A DNA stretch of 64,000 nucleotides from an uncultured Oscillospiraceae bacterium (lineage in GTDB: Bacteria > Bacillota > Clostridia > Oscillospirales > Oscillospiraceae): contig CALWZP010000013.1 of assembly GCA_944386055.1 (NCBI GenBank), positions 1 to 64,000 on the forward strand, given 5' to 3'. Shown here piece after piece: positions 1 through 7,307 of this stretch. Each line of letters starts with the position of its first letter. The stretch's first letter is position 1. Made by a program: the position numbers and the translations under genes. A model generated the notes under the pieces. That model made no database searches. It saw only the letters and a list, made by a program, of their open reading frames with translations, and was not told the origin of the DNA.

Positions 1-72
1 ACACTCTATTGCGGAAGCACCAGCCTTGTTTCATTTCTCGTTGGTGCCTTTCGCGGAAAGGCATGGTCATAT

Positions 73-327
73 ATGAGCAGTTCCATCTACAAACATATGT
101 ACCACATTCTCTTCCACGCGGTCACGGACAGCCTGGAGCACCTGGACCGACAGAACTTCGGCCTGGCTGTAGAGCGCCTGCGCAAGGCCCAGCAGGACGC
201 GGAGGATTTTTATCTCCGTCAGGATGACAAGCGCCTCCCCAGGCGGCGGGCGGCCCAGGCGAAGGCCGCCGCCGCTCCGGACGGCTCCGAGGCGGGTCCT
301 TCTTCTGCGGGTGCTCCGCTGTCCTGA
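73..327 (+). CDS. Small conserved hypothetical protein (84 aa)
   Basis: Short ORF starting ATG with a weak purine-rich site (GGAAAGG) about 12 bases upstream. The first half (YHILFHAVTDSLEHLDR, then LRKAQQDAEDFYL) is predicted to be two amphipathic helices; the second half is Ala/Pro/Ser-rich and looks disordered. I recall similar tiny helical proteins of about 60-80 residues scattered through Clostridia genomes, without a known function. No catalytic motif, signal peptide or membrane segment is visible. It stands alone: the gene before it is outside the window and the next gene, thrS, has its own promoter. Function unknown. Confidence 0.6.
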   Translation: MSSSIYKHMYHILFHAVTDSLEHLDRQNFGLAVERLRKAQQDAEDFYLRQDDKRLPRRRAAQAKAAAAPDGSEAGPSSAGAPLS

Positions 328-404
328 GGCCTGTACTATAGCAGAAAGGAGCCAAAGACGCGCTTAAGAACCCACGGTTCTCAAGAATCTCCTGTCATGG
401 TGAC

Positions 405-620
405 TTGAAGGCGGGATATAGAATGCGGGCGGGTCTGGGGCCCGCCCCTACAAAGGGGCCGGGCCCCCTCCAAGCCCCCTTGAAAAGGGGGCTGTCGCCG
501 CCAAAGGCGGTGACTGGGGGTTTCTCGTCTCCTGCCGGAGCCATGGAGGGGGACAGGCGCACAGAAACCCTCCGTCACGGCTTCGCCGTGCCACCTCCCT
601 TTTCAAGGGAGGTTTTTAGG
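405..620. repeat. MITE-like palindromic repeat element
   Basis: Two roughly 60-base arms (465-524 and 561-620) are degenerate inverted copies of each other. Each carries its own small hairpins: CCCCCTTGAAAAGGGGG and CGCCGCCAAAGGCGG on the left, CACGGCTTCGCCGTG and CCTCCCTTTTCAAGGGAGG on the right. They flank a centre of about 40 bases. A further GC-rich palindrome (CCCGCCCCTAC) precedes the left arm. No transposase is encoded, so this looks like a non-autonomous dispersed element of the kind common in intestinal Clostridia. The 328-682 interval holds nothing else that I can recognise. Confidence 0.6.
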
Positions 621-682
621 GGAATGGCGGGCCGAGTCGTGATGCCCCAAGGATGGGGAGAAAGACGCTCCCGCCGGACCTC

Positions 683-711
683 TTGACAATCTCGTCCGCC
701 GGTGATATAGT
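683..711 (+). promoter_or_regulatory. Promoter of the T-box-thrS transcript
   Basis: TTGACA (683-688), 17-base spacer, TATAGT (706-711), a near-consensus sigma-A promoter placed immediately before the T-box leader. Confidence 0.8.
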
Positions 712-717
712 TCTCCT

Positions 718-978
718 GTCAAAACGGCTTTGACGGAGAAGAGCCCGCGCAGCGGCGGACAGAGAGGGACGCACACGGTGGAAGCGCCCCACGGCACGCG
801 GCGGACGGTACCGCTCCTGAGCCGCCCGGGACGACCGGGACGGGCCCCTCCCGTTACAGGGGGACACAAAGCGGTCAGATGGGGCGTCGTGCCTCACTTC
901 TGGCAAGCAGGGTGGAACCGTGGAGCGTAATGCAGGCGCCTCACCCCTGACACACTCAGGGGCGAGGCGTTTTGTTTT
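718..978 (+). promoter_or_regulatory. T-box leader (threonine-sensing) with terminator
   Basis: The conserved T-box sequence AGCAGGGTGGAACCGTGG lies at 906-923 and is followed by an intrinsic terminator: arms 937-950 and 956-969 (CGCCTC-CCCCTGA type stem), then TTTTGTTTT. Upstream, ACGGAGAAGAG and AGAGAGGG resemble the conserved Stem I base and GA motif. An ACC triplet at 810-812 is a plausible threonine specifier. Uncharged tRNA-Thr would stabilise the antiterminator and allow thrS expression. The T-box and terminator are directly visible; the specifier assignment is inference. Confidence 0.9.
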
Positions 979-995
979 GCCCCGTACCAATTTTG

Positions 996-1041
996 TAGGG
1001 GCGCGCTTTGCGCGCCCGCGGGCGGCCAAAGGCCGCCCCTA
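996..1041. repeat. REP-like palindromic repeat
   Basis: GTAGGGGCGCGC-TTT-GCGCGCCC followed by GGGCGGCC-AAA-GGCCGCCCCTAC forms two adjacent hairpins with inverted GTAGGGGC/GCCCCTAC ends. It sits between the T-box terminator and the thrS ribosome-binding site. Related ends (CCCGCCCCTAC) occur in the 405-620 element. Confidence 0.6.
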
Positions 1042-1064
1042 CGGACGCCAAGGAGGTATATGAG

Positions 1065-2828
1065 ATGTCCGAAGAAGTGAAAAACGAGTTTAGCTTTGAG
1101 AACCCGGAGTACCGCCACACCTACTGGCACACCTGTTCCCATGTGCTGGCCCAGGCCATGAAGCGGCTCCACCCGGAGGTAAAGCTGGCCATCGGCCCCG
1201 CCATCGAGAATGGGTTCTACTATGACTTCGACACCCCCGAGCCCTTCTCCGAGACCCAGCTGAGCGAGCTGGAGGCGGAGATGCGCAAGATCTGCAAGGA
1301 GAAGCTGAAGCTGGAGCGGTTCGAGCTGCCCCGGGAGGAGGCCCTGAAATTCATGGAGGAGAAGGGGGAGCCCTATAAGGTGGAGCTCATCCACGACCTT
1401 CCGGAGGACGCCCACATCTCCTTCTACAAGCAGGGGGAGTTCACCGACCTGTGCGCCGGCCCCCACCTGGACTCCACCGGGCGCATCAAGGGCAACGCCA
1501 TCAAGCTCACCGCCTGCAACGCCGCCTACTGGCGGGGGGACTCCAACCGGCAGACCCTCCAGCGTATCTACGGCATCGCCTTCCCCAAGAAGGAGGAGCT
1601 GGACGAGTACCTGGCCAAGATCGAGGAGGCCAAGCGCCGGGACCACCGGAAGCTGGGCAAGGAGCTGGGATTGTTCATGCTCCGGGACGAGGGCCCCGGC
1701 TTCCCCTTCTTCCTGCCCAAGGGCATGACCCTGAAGAACACCCTGCTGGACTACTGGCGGCAGGTCCACAAGAAGTACGGCTATGTGGAGATCTCCACCC
1801 CCATCATCCTCAACCGCTCCCTGTGGGAGCGCTCCGGCCACTGGGACCACTACAAGCAGAACATGTACACCACCGTCATCGACGAAGAGGATTACGCCAT
1901 CAAGCCCATGAACTGCCCCGGCGGCATGCTGGTCTACGCCAGTGAGCCCCACTCCTACCGGGAGCTGCCCCTGCGGGTGGGGGAGATCGGCCTGGTCCAC
2001 CGGCATGAGCTGTCCGGCGCCCTCCACGGCCTGTTCCGGGTTCGCTGCTTCAACCAGGACGACGCCCACATCTTCATGACTCCCGACCAGCTGAAGGATG
2101 TGATCCAGGAGACGGTGCGCCTGTTCGACGAGGTGTACTCCACCTTCGGCCTGAGCTACGCCATCGAGCTGTCCACCATGCCCGAGGATCACATCGGCAC
2201 CGTGGAGCAGTGGGAGCACAATCAGGACATCCTGAAGAACGCCATCACCGACATGGGCAAGGAGTTCACCGTCAACGAGGGGGACGGCGCTTTCTACGGA
2301 CCCAAGCTGGACTTCCACCTGGCCGACTCCCTGGGCCGCACCTGGCAGTGCGGCACCATCCAGCTGGACAGCCAGCTGCCCGAACGGTTCGAGCTGGAGT
2401 ACACCGGCGAGGACGGCGAGAAGCACCGCCCCGTCATGATCCACCGGGTGGTGCTGGGGTCCATCGAGCGGTTCATCGGCGTCATCACCGAGCACTTTGC
2501 CGGGGCCTTCCCCGCCTGGCTCTCCCCGGTGCAGGTGAAGGTGCTCCCCGTCACCGACCGGGCCGCCGAGTACGCCGACAGCGTGGCCAAGCAGCTGGAC
2601 GGCATGGGCTTCCGGGTGGAGGTGGACCACCGCAGCGAGAAGATCGGCAAGAAGATCCGGGAGGCCACCCTGGAGAAAGTCCCCTACATGCTGGTGGTGG
2701 GCGACCGGGACATGGAGAACGGCACCGTCTCTCCCCGTCACCGCACCGGCGAGGACCTGGGCGGCATGAGCCTGGAGCAGTTCGCCGCCCTGCTCCGGGA
2801 CGAAGTGGACAGCAAGGCCATCAAGTGA
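1065..2828 (+). CDS. thrS: Threonine--tRNA ligase lacking the TGS domain
   Basis: Class II aminoacyl-tRNA synthetase charging tRNA-Thr in the cytoplasm. The start ATG at 1065 follows AGGAGG by 6-8 bases. The protein (587 aa) begins almost directly in the editing domain, whose HTCSHVLAQAMKRL motif near residue 24 matches the HxxxH of N2; the usual roughly 60-residue N-terminal TGS domain is absent, so it is shorter than the classical 640-residue form. Class II motifs follow: motif 2 FRVRCFNQDDAHIF, the zinc-ligand Cys in MNCPGGMLVY (about residue 284), motif 3 GSIERFIGVITEHFAGAFP, then the anticodon-binding domain. Expression is controlled by the T-box leader. TGS-less forms may be normal in this lineage. 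Confidence 0.97.
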   Translation: MSEEVKNEFSFENPEYRHTYWHTCSHVLAQAMKRLHPEVKLAIGPAIENGFYYDFDTPEPFSETQLSELEAEMRKICKEKLKLERFELPREEALKFMEEKGEPYKVELIHDLPEDAHISFYKQGEFTDLCAGPHLDSTGRIKGNAIKLTACNAAYWRGDSNRQTLQRIYGIAFPKKEELDEYLAKIEEAKRRDHRKLGKELGLFMLRDEGPGFPFFLPKGMTLKNTLLDYWRQVHKKYGYVEISTPIILNRSLWERSGHWDHYKQNMYTTVIDEEDYAIKPMNCPGGMLVYASEPHSYRELPLRVGEIGLVHRHELSGALHGLFRVRCFNQDDAHIFMTPDQLKDVIQETVRLFDEVYSTFGLSYAIELSTMPEDHIGTVEQWEHNQDILKNAITDMGKEFTVNEGDGAFYGPKLDFHLADSLGRTWQCGTIQLDSQLPERFELEYTGEDGEKHRPVMIHRVVLGSIERFIGVITEHFAGAFPAWLSPVQVKVLPVTDRAAEYADSVAKQLDGMGFRVEVDHRSEKIGKKIREATLEKVPYMLVVGDRDMENGTVSPRHRTGEDLGGMSLEQFAALLRDEVDSKAIK

Positions 2829-2857
2829 ACTCCCTTTCCAGGCATCCCGGAAAAATC

Positions 2858-2891
2858 ACAGCGGTCCGCGCTCCATGCGCGGGCCCGCTGT
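2858..2891 (+). terminator. Hairpin after thrS
   Basis: Stem ACAGCGG/CCGCTGT plus CCGCGC/GCGCGG around TCCAT, with one bulge, 30 bases after the thrS stop. The T-tail is poor (CCGTTTCCC), so this is a terminator by position rather than by U-run. Confidence 0.5.
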
Positions 2892-2917
2892 CCGTTTCCC
2901 GGCATCTCCGGAAAATG

Positions 2918-2982
2918 TTCACGATGATTTCAAATTTTCTTCTCAGTTTGGTCAACACTTTTCCCTTTGCCTCTGGTATGAT
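2918..2982 (+). promoter_or_regulatory. Promoter region of candidate small RNA copy 1
   Basis: Extended -10 TGG-TATGAT at 2977-2982. The 60 bases upstream are AT-rich and strongly conserved with the second copy (3239-3303), including TTCTTCTCA and GTCAACACTTT. A TCAACA element lies 19 bases upstream of the -10 in both copies, so the -35 is non-standard. The high upstream conservation suggests a shared activator or UP-element. Confidence 0.6.
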
Positions 2983-2987
2983 GACCA

Positions 2988-3132
2988 TGCTGGCGCGAGA
3001 CAGCAAGTTTTCATCTCCTTTCTACTCCCTTTCTTTCTATTTCCAAACAAGTCGCGGCGGCACCGGGATCAGGCGGTGCCGCCCGCAGGCAGAGCGGGGC
3101 CCCCGGCATTACCGGGGGCCCCGCTCTGCCTG
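2988..3132 (+). ncRNA. Candidate structured small RNA, copy 1
   Basis: Starts at the expected +1 with hairpin TGCTG-N8-CAGCA (2988-3005). A CU-rich single-stranded linker containing TTTTCATCTCCTTTCTA follows. Next is a hairpin with arms 3056-3065 and 3074-3083 and loop GGATCAGG, then a perfect 21-bp hairpin (3086-3106/3112-3132). Copy 2 at 3309-3440 keeps the same layout; in the middle hairpin two base pairs change on both strands (C-G to U-A, A-U to G-C) and one becomes G-U, so pairing is preserved. CTCCTTTC is complementary to Shine-Dalgarno sequences. No reading frame is conserved between copies. I do not recognise the family. Confidence 0.65.
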
Positions 3133-3238
3133 TCGGCTGCCGTCCCGCCTTGGCCTTCAGCAGCACTTCCCGCCCTGCCTCATGCCGCTCCAGGCGGTCC
3201 GGCAGGTGCGGCGGGCATGCTTCCGCCGGAATCAGGGG

Positions 3239-3303
3239 TTCACAATTATTTCAAAATTTCTTCTCAATTTAGTCAACACTTTCTCCCCTGTCTCTGGTAC
3301 TAT
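3239..3303 (+). promoter_or_regulatory. Promoter region of candidate small RNA copy 2
   Basis: Aligned without gaps to the copy 1 promoter region at an offset of 321 bases: extended -10 TGG-TACTAT at 3298-3303, TCAACA at 3273-3278, and the same upstream TTCACAAT, TTTCTTCTCA and GTCAACACTTT blocks. Confidence 0.6.
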
Positions 3304-3308
3304 AACCT

Positions 3309-3440
3309 TGCTGGAGCGATACAGCAAGTTTTCATCTCCTTTCTATTTCCCTTTCTCTACTCTCAAGCGAACAGTGGCGGTGCTGGGATCAGACGGCACC
3401 GTAACGCAGAAGGCCCGCGGCGTATGCCGCGGGCCTTCTG
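3309..3440 (+). ncRNA. Candidate structured small RNA, copy 2
   Basis: Homologue of 2988-3132. Hairpin TGCTG-N8-CAGCA at 3309-3326, then the shared CU-rich linker with TTTTCATCTCCTTTCTA, then a hairpin (arms 3378-3385 and 3394-3401) with loop GGATCAGA, then a 15-bp GC hairpin (3407-3421/3426-3440). The final hairpin has a sequence unrelated to that of copy 1 but the same position, as expected for a structural 3' end. It may also terminate the convergent gene ending at 3454. Neither copy has a canonical U-run after the last hairpin. Confidence 0.65.
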
Positions 3441-3453
3441 TGCTGTGCGCCGT

Positions 3454-3780
3454 TCACTCCTTGGCCGCCGCCTGCTCTGCCTTTACCCGGTCCCGCCAGG
3501 CCCGGGTCTCCTCCGGGGTATGGGTGGGATGGGCCTCCATCCGGCGGCTCCAGTCCTCCAGCCAGGCCTTCAGCTCCGCCAGGCCCTGGGCGCTGAGGGG
3601 GAACTCTCTCCGGTCGTCCACCTGGGACAGCTCCCGGCAGAAGGGGCCGCACCACACCTCCACCGGCAGGCGCTCCTCCTGGGCGGGGAGGACGGAAAAG
3701 CACAGCAGGCCGCTGCTCCCTTTCCAGCCATTCCCGTTCTGAAAAAACAGCAAAGTGGGCAGGCGGATCTCGTGGTCCAT
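3454..3780 (-). CDS. Hypothetical protein paired with YgjP-like metallopeptidase
   Basis: 108-residue acidic protein. The N-terminal half is hydrophobic/aromatic (LPTLLFFQNGNGW, LLCFSVLP); the C-terminal half is Glu/Arg/Ala-rich and helical (WLEDWSRRMEAH). No signal peptide or recognised catalytic motif. The chosen ATG at 3780 has AAAGGA 8 bases upstream; an alternative ATG at 3789 overlaps the upstream stop as ATGA. Either way it is translationally coupled to the metallopeptidase gene, so the two are probably co-expressed. I do not recognise the family; the partner gene is the only functional hint. Confidence 0.7.
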   Translation of the reverse strand: MDHEIRLPTLLFFQNGNGWKGSSGLLCFSVLPAQEERLPVEVWCGPFCRELSQVDDRREFPLSAQGLAELKAWLEDWSRRMEAHPTHTPEETRAWRDRVKAEQAAAKE

Positions 3781-3785
3781 CTCTC

Positions 3786-4301
3786 TCATCCTTTCAACAG
3801 CTCCCGCCGCTCGCGCCAGTCGGGAAGGTATTGCTCCACCAGGCGGTAAAACGCCCGGCTGTGGTTTTTCACGGTGATGTGGGCCAGCTCGTGGACCACC
3901 ACATAGTCCACCGCCTCGGGGGGATAGGCCATCAGCCGCCAGGAGAAGCACAGGCTGTTCTTCCCGCTGCAGCTGCCGAAGCGGCTTTTGGCGGAGGTGA
4001 TCTTCACCCCCGTGGGGCGCACCCCCATCCGGGCGGCGAAGTGCTCCACCCGGCCGGGAATCACCCGGCGGGCCAGCTCCCGCAGACGCGTCTCCTCCTC
4101 TGGGCCGGGCTCCGGATGCTCCTCCAGCCACGCCCGGCGGCGGCGCAGCTTGTCCTCCAGCCAGTCCCTGTGGTCCGCCACCATGGCGCGCACCCGGCGC
4201 TCCGGCGTGCCCAGGGGGGCGCGCACCACCACCTCTCCCGTCCGGGTTACCTCCAGGGACAGGGTGCTCCGGCGGGAGTAGACCACACGATAGTCCTCCA
4301 A
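3786..4301 (-). CDS. M48-like / YgjP-type zinc metallopeptidase (DUF45)
   Basis: 171 aa. The carboxy half carries the zincin signature VVVHELAHITVKNHS (two His plus catalytic Glu) followed by FYRLVEQYLPDWRERR, where a third ligand is expected in this family. The middle GVKITSAKSRFGSCSGKNSL matches the conserved KSRWGSC segment of the YgjP/DUF45 group. It is cytosolic, with no signal or membrane segment. The family is presumed to be a metal-dependent hydrolase, but the substrate is unknown. The start is TTG (4301) after AAGGGGG. It is followed by the coupled 108-residue gene. Confidence 0.88.
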   Translation of the reverse strand: MEDYRVVYSRRSTLSLEVTRTGEVVVRAPLGTPERRVRAMVADHRDWLEDKLRRRRAWLEEHPEPGPEEETRLRELARRVIPGRVEHFAARMGVRPTGVKITSAKSRFGSCSGKNSLCFSWRLMAYPPEAVDYVVVHELAHITVKNHSRAFYRLVEQYLPDWRERRELLKG

Positions 4302-4328
4302 GCGAGTGTTTCCCCCTTTTCACGCAGC

Positions 4329-4360
4329 GCGGGGCGCGCGGCGAGCGCCGCGCGCCCCGC
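4329..4360 (-). terminator. GC-rich hairpin between transporter and metallopeptidase genes
   Basis: Perfect 15-bp inverted repeat (GCGGGGCGCGCGGCG and its complement) in the 81-base gap downstream of the 4383 stop. No U-run follows, so it may attenuate rather than fully terminate. Confidence 0.5.
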
Positions 4361-4382
4361 AGACGGGACACCGGAGCGGGCG

Positions 4383-5642
4383 TTATTCCTCCCCGCCGGC
4401 GCCGCTCTGCTCCAGCAGGCGCACCCGGATCTCCAGCACCCGGCGGTGGTCCACCCGGGTCACCGTGACATCCAGGTTCTCATACACGAAATGGTCCCCC
4501 TCCCGGGGGATGCGGTCAATCTGCTCCATGACCCAGCCGCTGACGGTGGTGGAGTCGCACTCCCCGGTGATGGCGAACAGGTCGTACATATCGCTGAGGC
4601 TGGCGTTGCAGGCGATGAGATAGCTGCCGTCCTCCTGGCGGGAGAATTCCTCGATCACCTCGTCGTGTTCGTCCCAGATCTCCCCCACCAGCTCCTCTAA
4701 AATATCCTCCAGCGTCACGATGCCCTCGGTTCCGCCGTACTCGTCCACCACCACCGCCAGGTGGTTTTTGGTGCGCTGCAGGGTACGCAGCAGGCTGGAG
4801 ATCTTGGTGGAGCCGGTGGTATAGATCACCGGGGCGACCATGGAGGCGATGTCGGTGATGCCCCGGCTGCGGGCGGAATAGTAGTCCTTTTCATGGATGA
4901 TGCCGATGATGTTGTCGATGGTGTCCCGGTAGATGGGCAGGCGGGAGTAGCCGCTGGCGGCAAACAGGGAGCCCAGCTGCGCCATGGTGGCGTCCTCGGG
5001 GGCCGCCTCGATGTCCACGCGGGGGGTGAGGATCTCCTCCACCTCCAGATCGTTGAACTCGATGGCGGCGCGGATCAGCTGACTCTCGTGCTCGTCCAGC
5101 TCTCCCTCCCGCTCCGCCTCGCTGACCATGGTCATCAGCTCCTCGTCGGTGATGCCCTCCTCCTGGGGCCGGCCGATGAAGTGATTCAGCAGCCGCTTCC
5201 ACAGGGAGAACAGGGCGTTCAGCGGGCGCAGGATGACCAGCAGCACCTTTACCGCAGGGGCCGCCGCCATGGTCACCCGCTCGGCAGAGTCCTTGGCCAG
5301 AGACTTGGGGCTGATCTCCCCAAACACAAGAATCACCACGGTGAGCACCACGGTGGAGATGGCCGCCCCATAGACGGGGAACAGCCGGGTAAACAGCACC
5401 GCGCCAATGGTGGTGGCGGTGATGTTCACAATGTTGTTGCCGATGAGGATGGTGGAGAGCAGCCGGTCGTAATCGTCGCTCAGCTTCAGGGCCCTGGCGG
5501 CCCGGCGGTCTCCCTCCTCCGCCTTGGCTTTCAGTCGGATCTTGTTCACCGAGGAAAAGGCGGTCTCGGTGGCGGAGAAAAACGCCGACAAGGCCACCAG
5601 ACAGACGATGGCGACGATCATGATAATACTGGCACTGTCCAT
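4383..5642 (-). CDS. HlyC/CorC-family (CNNM, DUF21) transporter with CBS domains
   Basis: 419 aa integral membrane protein. An N-terminal DUF21/CNNM domain of about four membrane segments (residues 1-150, with [13 protein letters not shown] and [10 protein letters not shown]) is followed by a CBS pair (from about [16 protein letters not shown] to the MVAPVIYT segment) and a C-terminal CorC/HlyC domain ([24 protein letters not shown]). The family is linked to Mg2+/Co2+ efflux or regulation; 'hemolysin' in older names is misleading. The ATG at 5642 has no good Shine-Dalgarno but is the only start before an in-frame stop. Confidence 0.92.
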   Translation of the reverse strand: MDSASIIMIVAIVCLVALSAFFSATETAFSSVNKIRLKAKAEEGDRRAARALKLSDDYDRLLSTILIGNNIVNITATTIGAVLFTRLFPVYGAAISTVVLTVVILVFGEISPKSLAKDSAERVTMAAAPAVKVLLVILRPLNALFSLWKRLLNHFIGRPQEEGITDEELMTMVSEAEREGELDEHESQLIRAAIEFNDLEVEEILTPRVDIEAAPEDATMAQLGSLFAASGYSRLPIYRDTIDNIIGIIHEKDYYSARSRGITDIASMVAPVIYTTGSTKISSLLRTLQRTKNHLAVVVDEYGGTEGIVTLEDILEELVGEIWDEHDEVIEEFSRQEDGSYLIACNASLSDMYDLFAITGECDSTTVSGWVMEQIDRIPREGDHFVYENLDVTVTRVDHRRVLEIRVRLLEQSGAGGEE

Positions 5643-5728
5643 GGGGGACCAATCAACTCAGCTTTCTATTTTGGATTTTGGGCTGCACGCGCCCGTTGTA
5701 CTGCCCTGCAGGCAGAGCTTTTGCCCAT

Positions 5729-5757
5729 ATTATAACATCAATCCAGCACCATTGCAA
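5729..5757 (-). promoter_or_regulatory. Promoter of the CNNM transporter gene
   Basis: On the minus strand TTGCAA (5752-5757), 17-base spacer, TATAAT (5729-5734), about 85 bases before the ATG. Confidence 0.75.
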
Positions 5758-5770
5758 CATGGGCCTGGAA

Positions 5771-5812
5771 CAGCCAGACAGCCCCGGCCTTGCGGCCGGG
5801 GCTGTCTGGCTG
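5771..5812 (+). terminator. Free-standing 19-bp hairpin
   Basis: Perfect stem CAGCCAGACAGCCCCGGCC / complement around TTGC, followed on the plus strand by TGTTTCTGTTT. It resembles an intrinsic terminator but no plus-strand gene precedes it. It lies between the divergent CNNM and CDF promoters. The rest of 5813-5957 shows nothing recognisable. Confidence 0.6.
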
Positions 5813-5959
5813 TGTTTCTGTTTGCAAAAGGGAGGAGAGAGGTATTGGAATCATCGTTTGGAATATTGCTTCCTGATGACGAGTATACCTTACCGCATAA
5901 TTGCGGCAAATCCATGACCTCAAAATGAACTTTTTGTAAACTCCCGTCGGGAATATCCC

Positions 5960-5988
5960 TTGACGGCATTCCCACACCGTGGGATAAT
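5960..5988 (+). promoter_or_regulatory. Promoter of the CDF transporter gene
   Basis: TTGACG (5960-5965), 17-base spacer, GATAAT (5983-5988), about 50 bases before the start codon. Confidence 0.75.
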
Positions 5989-6037
5989 GGCGAAAGGCGC
6001 CGACGCGCCGTTCTGCTGTAAGAAGGAGGGGCTGACC

Positions 6038-7222
6038 ATGATCGACTTTTTCCTGCGCCGCTGGGTCAGCGACCATCAGAATACCCAGGACCCCGCTGTC
6101 CGGCAGCGGTACGGCACCCTGTCCGGCGTGGTGGGGATCGTGCTCAATCTGCTGCTGTTCGCCGGGAAGTTCCTGGCGGGGGCGCTCACCGCCTCCATCG
6201 CCGTCATCGCCGACGCATTCAACAACCTGTCTGACGCCGGATCGTCCATCGTCACCCTGGTGGGCTTCCGCCTGGCGGGGCAAAAGGCGGACGAGGACCA
6301 TCCCTTCGGCCACGGGCGGATGGAGTACCTGTCCGGGCTGCTGATCTCCCTGGTGATCCTGCTGGTGGGCCTTGAGCTGGGCAAGTCCTCGGTGGAGAAG
6401 ATCCTCCACCCGGAGGAGGTCACCTTCTCCTGGCTGTCGGTGGGCATCCTGGCCGCCGCCATCCTGGTAAAGCTGTGGCTGTTCTGGTTCAACCGGGCGC
6501 TGAGCCGCCGCATCGGCTCCACCGCCATGGCGGCCACCGCCACCGACTCCCTGTCTGACGCCGCTGCCACCGCGGTGGTGCTGATCTGCACCTTCATCGA
6601 CCACTACCTCCATGTAAACATCGACGGGGTGGCCGGCCTGGTGGTGGCGGTATTCATCCTCCGGGCGGGCTGGGGCGCCGCCAAGGACACCCTGGACCCC
6701 CTGCTGGGCCAGTCTCCCGACCCCGCCCTGGTCTCCGCCATTCAGAAGGACATCTTGGCCCACCCCGAGATCATCGGCATCCACGACATGATCGTCCACG
6801 ACTACGGCCCCGGCCGGGCCATCATGTCCCTCCACGCCGAGGTGCCCGCCGACTGCGACATCATGGCCGCCCACGACACCATCGACGCCGTGGAGCAGGA
6901 GATCAAGAACAAATACCACATCCTCACCGTCATCCACATGGACCCCATCTCCCTGGACGAGAGCACGGTGCAGCTGCGCCAGCAGATCGCCGCCCTGGTG
7001 CGGGAGATCGACCCGGAGCTGTCCATCCACGACTTCCGCATCACCGCCGGGCCTAAGCGCACCAATCTGATCTTCGATGTGGTGGCCCCCTATCGCTGCC
7101 CTTTGTCGGACAGCGAGCTGCGCGCCGCCATCGACCGGAAGGCCAAGGAGCTCTCCCCCACCTACTTCACCGTGGTGGAGATCGACCACGCCTATACCGC
7201 CCGGGAGAGCGGCGGACGCTGA
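6038..7222 (+). CDS. Cation diffusion facilitator (CDF) transporter
   Basis: 394 aa. The start ATG follows AAGGAGG. The N-terminal membrane domain (about residues 25-210, six segments) has the two CDF metal-site motifs DAFNNLSDAGSS and DSLSDAAATA, and the DEDHPFGHGRMEYL loop typical of the family. The C-terminal cytoplasmic domain (about 215-300; IIGIHDMIVHDYGPGRAIMSLH, VIHMDP) is the dimerising metal-sensing fold, here followed by a further roughly 75-residue extension. It exports divalent cations (Zn, Mn or Fe) against H+. The exact metal cannot be read from the sequence. It is a single-gene transcript with its own promoter. Confidence 0.93.
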   Translation: MIDFFLRRWVSDHQNTQDPAVRQRYGTLSGVVGIVLNLLLFAGKFLAGALTASIAVIADAFNNLSDAGSSIVTLVGFRLAGQKADEDHPFGHGRMEYLSGLLISLVILLVGLELGKSSVEKILHPEEVTFSWLSVGILAAAILVKLWLFWFNRALSRRIGSTAMAATATDSLSDAAATAVVLICTFIDHYLHVNIDGVAGLVVAVFILRAGWGAAKDTLDPLLGQSPDPALVSAIQKDILAHPEIIGIHDMIVHDYGPGRAIMSLHAEVPADCDIMAAHDTIDAVEQEIKNKYHILTVIHMDPISLDESTVQLRQQIAALVREIDPELSIHDFRITAGPKRTNLIFDVVAPYRCPLSDSELRAAIDRKAKELSPTYFTVVEIDHAYTARESGGR

Positions 7223-7307
7223 GACAGTTTACAAAATGTTCACCCACGAAGCATCGGATCAGGTATAATAAGCTTGTTCCATTATTTTTTCTAAGGTGGT
7301 GTTTTCC

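Noticed and set aside
894-2741. Long open frame on the minus strand opposite thrS
   Set aside because: Low-complexity Leu/Gly/Val/His-rich translation typical of an antisense frame in GC-rich DNA; thrS is certain on the other strand.
2210-3849. Overlapping plus-strand frames across the thrS end and the twin RNA region
   Set aside because: They run through thrS in the wrong frame and across hairpins, and the frame is not conserved between the two RNA copies.
7255-7263. GGATCAGG near the response regulator promoter, matching the twin RNA loop
   Set aside because: No flanking complementary arms, so a chance match.
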